A stretch of 64,000 nt of DNA. It comes from Luscinia megarhynchos (Eukaryota; Chordata; Aves; Passeriformes; Turdidae). Each line of letters begins with the position of its first letter. Position 1 is the stretch's first letter. The position numbers and the translations under genes were made by a program. The stretch lies in assembly GCA_034336665.1 (NCBI GenBank), contig CM067564.1:43940451-44004450 (forward strand). The letters run 5' to 3'. Positions 1 through 12,209 of the stretch are shown here, one piece after another. The notes beneath the pieces were generated by a model, which was not told where the DNA came from, did not search any database, and saw nothing but the letters and a program-made list of their open reading frames with translations.

Positions 1-702
1 CATCCATCATCCATCATCCATCCATCCATCCATCCATCCATCATCCATCCATCCATCCATCCATCCATCCATCATCCATCCATCCATCATCCATCCATCA
101 TCCATCCATCCATCCATCATCCATCCATCCATCCATCCATCCATCCATCCTCCATCCATCATCCATCATCCATCGATCCATCATCCATCGATCCATCATC
201 CATCCATCCATCATCCAACCATCCATCCATCCATCCATCATCCATCCATCATCCCTCCATCCATCATCGATCATCCATCCATCAATCCATTTCTCTATCA
301 ATCCATCCATTCATCCATCCATCCATCCATAATCCATCCATCCTTCCATCCATCCATCATCCATCCATCCATCCATCCATCCATCCATCCATCCATCATC
401 CATCATCCATCCATCCATCCATCCATCATCCATCCATCCATCATCCATCCATCCATCCATCCATCCATCCATCCATCCATCCATCCATCCATCCATCATC
501 CATCCATCCATCCATCCATCCATCCATCCATCCATCCATCCATCCATCCATCCATCCATCATCCATCCATCCATCCATCCATCCATCCATCCATCCATCC
601 ATCCATCCATCCATCCATCATCCATCCATCCATCCATCCATCCATCCATCCATCATCCATCCATCCATCCATCCATCCATCCATCCATCCATCCATCCAT
701 CC
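1..702. repeat. CCAT/CAT microsatellite (tetra- and trinucleotide mixture)
   Basis: Nearly pure tandem CCAT units with scattered CAT insertions run from the window edge to about 702, so the full length is unknown. Units vary most between about 160 and 330 (TCGAT, CCCT, TTCTCTATCA variants) and are almost pure from 330 to 702. The reverse strand reads as an open DGWM-type repeat peptide, a by-product of the unit rather than a gene. Confidence 0.98.
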
Positions 703-1185
703 ACGACTCCTGGTGCTTTCAGATCCCACCTGAGTCTCTGCAGTGGCTTTGGGGACACTCCTGAGCTGTCACACCTCCAGCACAGAGATTCCCTGCAGCA
801 GAACCTCTGTTTGTTGGCACAGAGGGAAAGGATTCCTGTTCCCACTCCTGATCCTGCAGGGACTGGTTAACCTTGCAGGCAGACTCTGGGCACACATGGA
901 TGAAGGAAAACTGCAGAATTCCATCCCAAAAATCACCTGCTCTGTGACTGAATAAAGCTGCAGTGCTCTGGCAGCGTTTGCAGCCTCTCAACTTGCCTCT
1001 TATTGAGGTTTAACAGCAGAGGCAGGGCTGGGCACCAAAGCACAGAAGATGGATTTGGGCTCAGGCCCGTCCATGCACCACTGAGTGTGAACATCCACCA
1101 AATGTGTGACTGGAAAGAGCTGCTGCCACAGCAGAGCAGGGAGAGGAGGCGGGAGGCACCTCTGCCAGGCAGATCCAGCCTGGCC
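703..1185. other. Intergenic stretch, no gene seen
   Basis: Unique-looking DNA between the microsatellite and an LTR. An AATAAA at 951-956 followed by a GT/CT-rich stretch could be a stray or LTR-derived polyadenylation signal. Nothing else is supported. Confidence 0.5.
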
Positions 1186-1605
1186 TGATGCCTTCAGCTT
1201 TAGCTTTTGTATTTTTCAGATCTGTACTGCATTAGTGTGTATCTCTGAACTCCCTACAGAGTGTCAGTGAGCTCTCTTCAGTTTGGTCAGACAAAACAAT
1301 CCTTCCTGAGAGCCAAGGACACCTCACAGCCTCAGGCCCCAAAGTGTGAACAAAAGTGAATTGGGAGGAGCAAACTGGGGGAATGTGACCTCATTACCTG
1401 AAGCTGTAATTGGACAATTAACCCCTGAGATGCAAATAGACCAAACTCAATCTGCCCAAAAAACTCGTGACCACCATCCATGTGGGTGTAGCTCTGCCAG
1501 GCTCTTGCACTGCCCAGGGTGTATCTACTGAAATCTTTAATAAATAATTACTTTATTCTCTAGCTCTGTCTGGCCTCTGTTCTAGGTAGCCAGCCCAAGG
1601 CATCA
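1186..1605 (+). mobile_element. Solo LTR, ERVL-like avian family, 420 bp
   Basis: The element starts TGATGCCTT and ends AAGGCATCA, a perfect 9-bp terminal inverted repeat with the TG...CA ends required of LTRs. An AATAAA-type signal (TTTAATAAATAATTAC, about 1538-1553) lies about 60 bp before the end and sets the orientation. I recognise the family as a common songbird-type LTR from memory; a library match was not run. Flanking 5-mers are TGGCC and GGGCA, so any target duplication is degraded. No retroviral genes are attached. Confidence 0.82.
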
Positions 1606-2507
1606 GGGCACCCCTGGAAAAGCCTCAGTGGGGCACAGGCAGGAACACAGCAGGATTTCCCCTGGTGAATACACCAGGGTTCCTTCCTTCTGCTGTCACT
1701 GGCACTAACAAACACAAGTCACACCCTGCCAAACTTCACCCAGACACTCTCTGGATTTCTCAGTGCACAGCTTTAAGCAGTTTGCCAAATGGGTTAAGGC
1801 TGCTCCAGCATCTCCCCTGCATTAACAGCTCCTGTGTCCCTTGTCCCCCCATCATCCTGACTCGGGCAGCTCTGGAGCTGCATTTTGCTGTCTCTCTGCA
1901 GCTCCTGCAAAGCCTCAGAAAAGCAGCCATGCAATGTGGCCCCAAAGGATGGATATTTGATCTGAAATCTTTCTCATCTCTTGTTTTTGCCACCTCTTGC
2001 AAGAGGGCAGCCAGGACTGTGAGACTGAGATGGGAGGAGAGAGAAGGATGCAGCCCCAAAGTGCTCCTGGTTTGGTATTTGGGGTTTGGTTTGGTTTGGT
2101 TTGTTCATTTGTTTGGGTTTTTATTGGACTTGTCTCTAAAGATCCTATTCCTTGGGGAATTACTCTGCACCCTATTAATTCCTGCTGCAGATCTCCTTTG
2201 GTTCTTCTTGGGTATCAGCATTAGAGAGAACCAGAGGAGTTCAACAACCCTTTGAATGGCGCCTTTCAGGCCTGATTTCCACGGGAGAAAAGCCTCAAAT
2301 GGTTTTTGTGTTTGAGCTCACATCTGGTGATGTCTTTTGCAGAAGGTCTGAGCTGCAACTCTGGTGTCAACCCTCTTCCCTCTGACATCACCAGCCACAT
2401 CCTGGGATAGAGGGAGACAGCAGGAGTGCCTTGCTGTGCCTGCAGCTTGTGGTGACACCAGGAATGGGTTTCAGAGCAGAGCAGGATTGGTTCCAGCTTC
2501 CCTTGGA

Positions 2508-2602
2508 AACCTGGCCTTGTGGAAGGTGTCTCTTCCCATGGCAGGACAATTGGAGCTGGGTGACATTTGAGGTCCCTTCCAATCCATTCTGTGATTCTGT
2601 GA
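2508..2602 (+). mobile_element. CR1 LINE 3' tail
   Basis: It contains the CR1 3' signature GGAAGGTGTCTCTTCCCATG followed by a GAGGTCCCTTCCAATCC stretch and ends in the octamer-like ATTCTGTGATTCTGTG. It is 5'-truncated as usual for CR1. Confidence 0.85.
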
Positions 2603-3797
2603 GACAAGATTTGTGGGGCAATGCAGGTTTTGCAAAGCTGAAACCATCAGAGATAATTTTAACTCCTCCTCTCACCCACATTTCCCTCATGCCATGACAC
2701 TGAGCATTGCCAGGATGAGGAATGCCCTTACCCCCACAGGAACGACCCTGGGGCTCGGGAGGGAAGGATGCTTCACACACAGCTGGTCTCTTGGCTCCAC
2801 ACCATGCCCAGGGGCACAGTGACCCCCAGAAGCTGTCTGACCCCAAAGTCCATCCCTGAGCAGAGCTGGGAATGGGGCTGCAGAATTTCCTCTTCTCCAG
2901 GCACGGCTTGGAAGGAGCACCCCGAGCCTGAAGAGCTAAAGCATCCCATGGAGTAAATAACACCAGTAACAGCAGAGCTCTTCTCGTGTGGCACGTGCCC
3001 TTTTGTGCCTGGTGAATGCTTCCCCAGGGCACAGAGCCCTCCCTGAGCTCCTGGAGCCCACGATTCCCTCTGGCACTGCTGGCCCCGTTTCCACGGTGCT
3101 TTATTGTTGCCTGCTTCTCCCCTCTCCCTCCCATTGACTTGAGGCAGATTAGAGCAGAGAGATGATGGATGGCTGGATTAGATGCTGCACACCTACTTCA
3201 GGCTCACAGAGTGATATTTTTCTGTCCTATTTGGATGCATCTCTCCCATTGTGAGCACGAAATGGGGAATAACAGGGAACAATTGTTGCAGGGCAGTGAC
3301 TCTGCTTTACACTGACGTGCTGCATCCTCCCATTCATGGCATTCAAAAAGGAAAAAAAAAAAAAGTAGGCTGGCAAATATAATCAATTACAGCAGGAATG
3401 CTGCAAGGTGAAATGGAATAACCATGTGCTTCACTGTTCAAGGTTCAGTGAAGGTCCCAGGCAGGGAAAAATGAGAGATTGCTGCTGGCCTTTAAGGACA
3501 GCTACCTCTCTCTGCTCAGAAACTGAGCCCCACATAATCCAATTTCACATCCTGCCTTTAAAATGTTATTGGATCTTCCTGGAATTCACAAAGGTTGGAA
3601 CTCCCAGGAGGGGAACAGCAGGAGCCAGGCAGAAGCCCAGAACTCCAAAGTGTATTTACAGGGCTGGAGCAACACAGGTGGGTCCTGGAGCAAAGCTGGC
3701 AGTTAAAAGTGTCCTCTCTGGGGCTGGATTTGTTACTGAGGGGCAGCAGAGTTTCTAACAGAGCTCTTGGTTTTAGCTCTATCATTTCCCCAGTAGC

Positions 3798-3888
3798 AAC
3801 CTGGAATAGTGGAAGGTGTCTCTGCCCATGAACTGGGTGAGCTTTAAGGTCTCTTCCAATCCAAGCCATGGTGTGATTCAGTGATTGA
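3798..3888 (+). mobile_element. CR1 LINE 3' tail
   Basis: GGAAGGTGTCTCTGCCCATG, then TTTAAGGTCTCTTCCAATCC and a degraded GTGATTCAGTGATT terminus. It is a short, diverged copy with an internal deletion after CCCATG. Confidence 0.8.
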
Positions 3889-6800
3889 ATGTTCCTAAGA
3901 GTGATTAAATTTTAGTCAAGGCAATCAAGGATCCTCTTCCCACACTCCCACATCACTGAGACCTTCTGGGGGTCTCACATTGCCCTTGGGGGAAACACTG
4001 CTTCCATGGCATAGCCTGATGTCCAGAAAACTGGAAGATCATGGACAATGCAAACAAACAACCCCATCCCAGAGAGCTCCACCCTGTACCCAGGAGAATG
4101 TGGCCTAGGGAGAGGAGAAAGGATGAGTGACACACCAAAGCCATCCTGGGATACCTACCTCTCTCCTCCAACCAAAAATAAACCACAAGTGACCAAAAGA
4201 CCTGTCAGAAGCACCACAGAGATGCTGGGAAGCTGCTGGAGTGGCTGGGCCTTGCAGCACTACTGTCACAGCCAAGAGAGGAGAGGGGATGGATATTTCT
4301 GAATTCCCAGCTGTCACAGCAGCAGGATTTCTGTGGGGAGCATTTATTTGAAAATCTTGCTGTGACTTCTTTTACAAATATAGGCCCAGGATTTCCAGGG
4401 AAGGAGCTGTATTAGGAAAGATCTGGCACACCCTAAATAATAATCATTATTATTAGTGTAATTATATTAATTACTGTAATTACAAGGAGGGCAAGACACT
4501 ACAGGAATTACAGATGAGTAGGGTGTATGCAGATGCCAAATGTTAGCGGGTTTTCCCTTCCTCTCTGCAGTTTGAAGGCATCTGCACTGCTCAGGAAGAG
4601 GGGGAAGGAGCTCCAGAGATGCACACACAGCACACACACTCCTGTCGAGATCAGAGTGTCAGGTAGGAAACGCTGCCAGAGCCTGGTAGGCAAAAATTGA
4701 CAAGGGAATCCAGTGTTATCTGGAACTGCTCTCTCCAGAGAGGCTGAAAATCTTTGATAGGTTCACTCCAGGGGAAATAACTTCGGAGGATGAGAGGCAT
4801 TGATGTGCGCTGAGCAAAGGCAGCCCGCGCATTCTCCTTTTTTCCTTCTCTCTTTTTTTCCCTCTGCTCATTCTCCCGTGTTTTTTATTTTTTTTTCCCC
4901 TTCCCTTTTTCTAATTTTGCTTCATTATCATTTTTCAAAGCGGCCCGGGGTCTGCAGTGGTGGTGAAGGATAGGAAGGATCGTGGGGGAAGTGAGGATCG
5001 GAGATGGAGGGGAGGAGGGAGGGGAAATGTCAACAGGCAAATCTGAAAAGCAAACCTGGAGAAGGGCTGTGTATCTAGGGTGGTGTGTGTGTGTTTGTGC
5101 TGATGGAGCCTCTGATGGAGCAGAGGAAATATTTTCAGGATTGAAGGTGGAGCTTCTTTTGTCAGGAAAATCTGCAATCCAGTGGCCTGTCCTTGTATCT
5201 CAGGGAATCAGATGCTGTTCCACGGCACAGCCCACACCACTCTGTGAGGGTTTGCTCATCTTTAGCACCTTCCAACTTCTCCACTGCTGCAAAACCATGA
5301 CCTGGGTGAGCACAATCCCCGTGGCACAGCACAGCCCCAAATTCTGATCCTCAAATCCTGCTCCAGCCCATCCAACTGTTGGATAAGCTCACTGTGGTCA
5401 CAGGCTTTGCTGGTTTGAGGTCTGTGGGAAGCACGTTGCTACACCCTAATTTCTGTTTTGGGAAGCTGGTGTTTTTTTGGGATTTATCTGTGACTTTTTG
5501 GTACTTTTTGCAGCTTGCTGAGGGCTGGGTTGTTATGTCTGAGCTGCTTTATGGAAAGGAAAGAGGGATGGTTCTTTCCACAGCACAATTCATCTCTCCC
5601 AGCTGGGCTGAATTGCACTGGGGGAGTTCCTCTTTCTCTCCATCCACTATAAAAGGCACCCAGACAACTCATGCAGATTTAAACATCCCAGCTGATGACA
5701 CAGAAAGTTGGATGGATGGAACCTGGCCAGGAATCATTCTCTCCCTTTTCAAGCCTGAGGGTTTTTTCATACTGCTCCAGTTTTTTTTTTTTTTTCCTGC
5801 AGAAAGGGCACAAAAATGGTGATGAGGGGATTCAAACACCTCAGGGACACTGCAGAGCCTCTGGATGGAGAGGAGGGTCTCTAGATGTTGCTATGGGGTA
5901 TCCAAAGAAGTTCTGGGATGTGAATCCAAACCTTTCCTTTTGTATGAGCTCACACAAGCCTGAGCCCACAAGTGGACACAGGGGGATGCAATGAACTCAA
6001 AGCCTCGTGGGACCACCACAGCCCCTCCTCACCCTCCAAACTTCCTTCTCCTGGGGGCTCTGCACCCCACACTTTGTCTTCTCTCAGTACACCTGCCCTG
6101 AAAGAGGATTGTTTCATTTACAGGTGTAGCATGAGGCAGGAGCTCTGCTTCCCAAGGCTAAAATAAAGGAAAATACCATTTCCAGGTCCAAATCCCAGAC
6201 AGACTCCAGGGGCTGTAGCTTCACTTCCATCATGTTGTCCAAAACCTGTGCAGCATCCTGGCTAAATCAGTTCCCTGTGCTCTCTGTGTGTAAACCTCCA
6301 ATTTCAGAGCTTCACTGGTTTTACCAACCCCAGAAAGGCTGAACAAACACAGTAATTGTCACTATTCATCACATTGCAGTAGATTTTACATGTGCCAAGC
6401 AGAATTGCCATTCCACCCTTTTGGGAAGTGCAGATTGGCCTCCTGCTCTCCAGCAATTCCCATTCCAAGTGCCCAAACCCTGTAATTTGTTCTGCAGTGA
6501 GGCAGCAGTGGAAGAAGTGGCAGGAATTGCTTTTCCTGTGGATATAAACCTGTGTTTTAACCACGAGGCCATCTCTCTGTGCTCTGCCTCGTCCTCTCTG
6601 AGGATCTGGAATGATTGCTCAGGGAGTGGGGCTGATTTATCCCCCTGGAATTCTCACAAGGTTAATAATGACTTATGGAATCTGGGGAGAAACTGAATGG
6701 CCAGAGAACCTCTGTGAAGTGTCCCATGAACTTTTCTCTGTCCTGGCAAAGCACAGTGCACATCCTCACTGGGGTAATAAAGGGAATTAAGGATTTTAGT

Positions 6801-7141
6801 GGGGTGAGTATCCAAAATAGCTGCCTGTCATTCAAAATCATCGTGGATTTCAGTTCTAGAAAAGCTTTGGCTTTACTGGAGCAGGATTCCCTGTCCCTCT
6901 ATCTCACTCTGTTCATGAGATCCCCACGGGGCAGAAATTTCATCACAAGAATCTGTGAATTTGGCCAGCCTGGCAGCAGCAGCTCTCCAGGTATGGGGGT
7001 CTCCCCATGATCAGCAAGAGATCAGAGGTTTTGCTGCACAGGTGAGAGCTGGTTCCAACTGTGTAACCTGGGCAAACATATCCCAATTCCACCAGCAGAT
7101 TTATCCTAATTCCATCAGTAGATGTGTCCCAGTTTCCCCAG

Positions 7142-7849
7142 TGTGTTGGTTGATGTGACCAGCAATGTGAATTCTGTCCCCAGCTGTTAAACCAGGTGGG
7201 GCAGTGACCCTGATCTCCTGGCACACATTATCTGCTCATGGGCCAGCCAAAAACCAGCTGGGCAATCATCTTTATCTTTGCCACAGCCCATCCTCCCTCC
7301 AGGAGATATCTCCTGTTCATGGCCATGGAGTCCCAGGGCATGACTGATCAAATTCCATCATCCCACTGGGAGATGCTCCAGCCAGGGCAGGAGCCAAGCC
7401 TTTCCTACCCAGAGAAAAACTGAGATTTGGGACACCAAGGCACCTTCTTTCCACTGCATTCCAGAGGAAAACCAGACCCTTCCACATCATCCCTGCACCT
7501 TCAGAGGAAACTGCACCTTCTCCAGGAGCACTGCTCCAGCTGAACCACATCTGCCCCTGCAGGAGGATGCAGCCACCATTGAATGGGACTGCTGCCAACA
7601 CCCTGCCTGACTGACGGGTGTCAGCTTGGATTCTGACTCTGGCAGTGTTTGGGATTGTTCTTTGTAATACTGCATTTCTATTTTGATGTTCCTAGTAAAG
7701 AACTGTTATTCCTAATTCCCATCTCTTTGCCTGAGAGCCCCTTAGTTTCAAAATGATAATAATAATTTGGAGGGAGGGGGTTTCCATTCTCCATTTCAAA
7801 GAGAAGCTCCTGCCTTTATTGGCAGACACCTGTCCTTCACACCAGGACA
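7142..7849 (+). mobile_element. Solo LTR copy A, ERVL-like, 708 bp, with intact target duplication
   Basis: The ends are TGTGTTGG and CCAGGACA (imperfect inverted ends, TG...CA). The flanking 5-mers are identical: CCCAG at 7137-7141 and 7850-7854. A 5-bp duplication is typical of ERVL-class elements. An AGTAAA-type signal about 155 bp before the right end suggests this orientation. The same element is present inverted at 52351-53059. No gag, pol or env sequence is attached, so it is a solo LTR left by LTR-LTR recombination. Open frames inside it are incidental. Confidence 0.93.
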
Positions 7850-9339
7850 CCCAGGATGGCTGAACTGGTGGATGGGATGCTCTGGGGCATCAGCAGCTCA
7901 GGCAGAGCTGTGGGTTGCAGGTAGCACAGCTCCTTTTGGCCAGGAGCCTGCAGCCTCAAAATTCACAGGGAATTAATCTGAAAGCTCATGAAGCATCAGT
8001 TCAAGAGCCAGATCAGAAGTTATCTTCATGTCCCAGGAGGCATCTTCTAGATTAAAAAAAAAATTTAAAAAATTAAAAAATCCTGCCTTGCCTTTGGAAA
8101 ACTCTCAAACCCTCAAATGTCTTCCTGGATTGATTTCTTACAACAATGTGGGCTGAGTTACGTGAAACATTTCCTTCCAGCTACTGCAGAAGGAGGCAGG
8201 CTGGAGCTGGGAAAGTCTTTCCCAAAATCACCCAGACTTGGAGCTTCCAGCATTGAGAATTTTGGAGCTCCTGGATTCTGGTTTCGTGTTCAGGAGCCCA
8301 CGTTTTGTCTCTGGGTAAGGGAAGGCTGCCACATCCAGGGAAGCTTTTAGCCTAGGATCAGTTTCCACCTGGAAGATGCAGGATTGGTTTCAGAAAAAAT
8401 ACTCAGGCAACAGTTATTTAGAAGGAAATAATTCCCAGTGAGGGATTGCACTGACCTTATAAACTGTGCAAGTGAACTTGTGGGCTCCTTCCCTCCCCTG
8501 ATGGAATTAGCTCCATAAAATGCTTTGCAGTCCATTTCTTGTGGTCTGCATTTATACATATTTTACTCCATAAACATACATTTAATGTCCCCTTGGAAAT
8601 TATTTCCTGCCCATACTTAAAGCTCCACATCATCCTAAGGCAGCAACTGGATGAAAAATAATTGAAACCATTAAGATCAGCTTTTATTTCAAAGGAGGGG
8701 AGAAAAAAAAATCCCCACAAGGTAATTGCTGGAATGTGTCTTTTTCAAATTACACAGTTGCTGGGATGCCTCTGCCACTGATGTGTTTTAGTGCTGTAAC
8801 AAAAATGAGGTTTTCCAGTGAGTTGTGATATTACATTTCTGACCACGTGGGGAAAAGGGACCTGGGAACATCCTCCAGCCAGGGGCTCACCTCCATCCAC
8901 AGGCTGCTTTCCAACACCAGCTATGCTCCTGCCTTTCCCTCAGAATTCCAATTCTTTGGGATTCTTTCTCTCCAGTTTTCATCTTGTCCAAGTGGCAAAA
9001 TTAAAACCCCTCACTCTTCCCGGTTTGGCACAAAAAGGGTAACTCTGAGTTGGGGTGCTGTGCTGATCCCAAGGAATTTTAGCTAAGCTGGGTTATTCTT
9101 TTTCCTCTTTTACCAATTCTCTGGATCACCTGCCTAACTTCAGGCAAGTCTCAATGAGATTTAACACTTGTTGATATTTCTGTAGGATAAATGTCAGTAA
9201 GGATGTGTGAGGGACTGAAATGTGACAAGATGAGATCTTCAAAATTAAACTGGTGCACATGCCCAAACAACATAATTGTATTTATTAATACAATTAATGT
9301 TTGTATTTTGCCGAATTCACCTGTAATGGCATAGGATGC

Positions 9340-9591
9340 ATCTATTCTGGGATAAATATCACATTTTTAGGGACAGTTTGTCCACAGTGAGGGTCCTGGT
9401 GGTCATTTCCCACTGAGCCTCTGACCTCCTGCTGTCCCAAAATTCCCACCCAGCTCCCTGGATTGGATCTATTCTGGGATAAATATCACATTTTTAGGGA
9501 CAGTCTGTCCACAGTGAGGGATCCTGGTGGTCATTTCCCACTGAACCTCTGACCTCCTGCTGTCCCAAAAATTCCCACCTCCCTGGATTGG
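9340..9591. repeat. Tandem duplication, period 127 bp, two copies
   Basis: Copy 1 at 9340-9466 and copy 2 at 9467-9591 both start ATCTATTCTGGGATAAATAT and end CCTGGATTGG. They differ by a few substitutions and small indels, which implies a recent local duplication. Confidence 0.95.
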
Positions 9592-10151
9592 TTTAATTAC
9601 AGCTTCTCCTGCTCGTTGTGGGCACGGATCCTAATTAGATGTAAGTGGCAAAGAAGGAGCCAATCTGAGCTTGCTGCTTGAGAAATACAGCCTGAAATCA
9701 AAGAAATTGGGGTCAGCACCTGACTACACTTCTCTAACGCTGGCTGCTGATTAGCTGGTGTTTACATGAGTGGCTACAGCTCCTGCTTCTGTGGGAGGCT
9801 CCTCTGCAGGGCTGGGCATGGGCACTGATGGATTTGTCAGCTCACAGCTTTTAATTGGCTGCAGGGGCATCAGGGCTCTTGGGAGTGGGAGAAATGTTGG
9901 TTATTGCACGTTGCTGCACCCCTGCAGGGGAAAATGAGGTGTGGATGGGGTGAAATGTGAGCAAGAACAGGGCTAAAATCAAGTAAATGGGTTCTTTGGG
10001 TGCTGTGGATTGCCCCCCAAATGATGGAGGGGTGGTTTTGATGCCCAGCTCAGCCTAATTCCTTTGTACAGCTGAGGGCTGGCCTGAGGAGAACAACTTG
10101 CAGGAGGAAGGCTTTGGTGAGAGCTGGAGGATGGGCCAAATTAACAGAGAG

Positions 10152-10316
10152 CTAATTGCTGCAAGGACAGAAAAAAAAAAACAAAACAAACAAAGTTAAA
10201 AAAAAAATCTGTCAATTCCTGCAGCTGAGGTTTGAACTAATTGCTATGAACACAAAGAAAAAAAAAAAAAAACCAACAAACTCAAAAAATCTGTCAATTC
10301 CTGTAGCTGAGGTTTG
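10152..10316. repeat. Tandem duplication, period about 85 bp, with A-rich cores
   Basis: Both copies read CTAATTGCT, an A-run, then ATCTGTCAATTCCTG and AGCTGAGGTTTG. Copy 1 starts at 10152 and copy 2 at 10237. The A-runs differ in length. Confidence 0.88.
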
Positions 10317-12116
10317 TGTGCTGCCACAAACTCAAGGCAGGAATCATTGTCACACCCAGCCACGGACAGTGTGTGGGTTTCTCTCTGTGCAAGAGTCATA
10401 AGTTTAAAAAATTTATTGATTTTATAATTAAGGAACTCTGCAATACATAAAGTTAAAAGCCGTGCAAGCTTATACACAGAGACCACATAAAGATAAACAA
10501 ACATTTAGATTTAACACAGCATAAGTGCAATAATCACCCATAAATGTAGTCATCACCAACTGTTTAATATAGATCAGTAGCAAACAAAAGAATAGATGGG
10601 ATGGAAATTATTATTTGTACTAGAGGAGCTGCAGAGGCCACAGGCAAGATCACATCTCTGCTGTGGCAGGCAGCACCCACATACATAATGAGAGGCAGCC
10701 CTGGATGAAAACAGCTCCAAAATTAAGTCCAAATTCAAGGAGAGGAGCAGAGGAAGGAGGGACATGCTCCCATCTGAAGGTCACCAGCCTGCCAGGGTGA
10801 AGCTGAGTCCTCCTGGTGCCCAGATCCACTGCCCACCACAGAGCATACAAATGAGATTAAACTGGCAATTGCTTTCATTTCAGGCATAAAATAAAATTAT
10901 CAGGCAAAATAATGTGATTTCTGCCCAGGCTGTTTTGGCAGGGGTAGAAGCACTTTTTCAGCTGCTGGGGGACCTGAGTTCATGCACCACCTGCCCAGTG
11001 TGTGGTGAGAGATTCTCCCTCTTTCCTCCTCTGCTTTTTTGCTCCTTAGACATCACAGAATACTCACTGAGCAGGAGCTCTGGGCATGCTGTCCCAGCAA
11101 GGAGCTCATGGGGTTGTTTTTCTTCTGCTGCTGCAATCACAGGGTAGGATGCATCTCATTTCACTGGAGACATTTATATTTAAGATACCTCCAAACCTCC
11201 CTCGATGCTCAGCAGAAAAATAAAATAAAAATTTAAAAATCCTTTTTAGCCTTTTAGGGAACGTTCAGACATTTTTTCAAAGCTTGGCAGCCCTGGAGTG
11301 TGAGCTGAGGGGTGTCTGCAGAGGGGTGATGCCTCAGCTGGGCACCAGGGAGGTTGTGGAGGTGTCCCAGAACCTCAAATCCAAACACTCTCCCTTCCCT
11401 GCTGCAGCAGGAATTTGGAGAATGCTGTCCCAGAGCATCCCATGGGACCACAGGAGGGATGAGGAGTAGGATGCACTTGGTCTTGGCCACCATCTCCTGC
11501 ATTTCCCCCCATTTCTGCTGCCTGGGACATTTCCTCTTCTGTGTGCTGCCTGTGGCATTGTTACCCTGGTCCTCTGATGGGCTTTTCATGGTTTCTCAAG
11601 CTCCTTGAAAATAATGGAGGTTAATTTATCACCTTAAATTACTGCAGCACCTCAATCCATAAGGAAAAAGCTGTACATTGTCTCTCCTGTTTCCCACCCT
11701 CCCTCTGCTCCAGTGAGGTCTGTGGTCCCAGGACGTGCAGAACACATTGAGTTTCACGTTGTCTAATTCCCCCCAAAACAGATTTTTCAGAAATAAAGAC
11801 AACTCCTGTGGCTTTGCAATTAAATATTAAAAGGCCTTGATTAAAGAGCCATAAATCACTGGAAGGCCTTTAAATTTCTGTAATGTCTCCTGGCCTGGCA
11901 TGTACTGATTGCAATCTCATGCTCATTTTGCAATGGTGAAAGACAGGCACCTCCAAATATTGGCCATCAGCTGCTGGTGTCTCAAGGTAAAGGAAAATGG
12001 GGAAGGAGTGAAGGAAACATTTAAATCAGGGACAAGATGTGAGCAGGAGGCCTTGTGTCCTGGAAATGGCATTTCTGGGAAGGGTGGCACTGGGCAAAGT
12101 GTGAGTAGAAAATCTC

Positions 12117-12209
12117 CTAGTGTGGTGGAAGGTGGCCCTGCCCATGGGGGGAGTGGAATGAGGTTTTAAGGTCCCTTCCAACCCAAACTGTTCTGTCATT
12201 CTCTGATTT
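12117..12209 (+). mobile_element. CR1 LINE 3' tail
   Basis: TGGTGGAAGGTGGCCCTGCC leads to TTTAAGGTCCCTTCCAACCC and a TTCTGTCATTCTCTGATT end. It is 5'-truncated. Confidence 0.85.

Larger units (their letters stand above)
1606..7136. other. Intergenic stretch with CR1 tails, no gene
   Basis: Apart from two CR1 tails (2508-2602 and 3798-3888), an AT-rich block near 4430-4500 and a pyrimidine-rich tract near 4835-4925, I see no supported feature. Open frames here are short and lack exon signals or recognisable protein content. Confidence 0.55.
7855..12116. other. Intergenic stretch with local duplications, no gene
   Basis: It includes two tandem duplications listed separately (9340-9591 and 10152-10316) and an AT-rich block at about 10395-10600 with AATAAA on the minus strand that could be an old LTR remnant. 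I see no coding sequence. Confidence 0.5.

Noticed and set aside
98..845. Minus-strand frames encoding DGWM repeats
   Set aside because: Direct translation of the CCAT microsatellite. No start context, splice site or homologue.
7238..7675. Open frames shared between 7.2-7.7 kb and 52.5-53.0 kb that look like a duplicated gene
   Set aside because: They fall inside the two inverted solo LTRs, so the shared protein-like sequence is repeat-derived.
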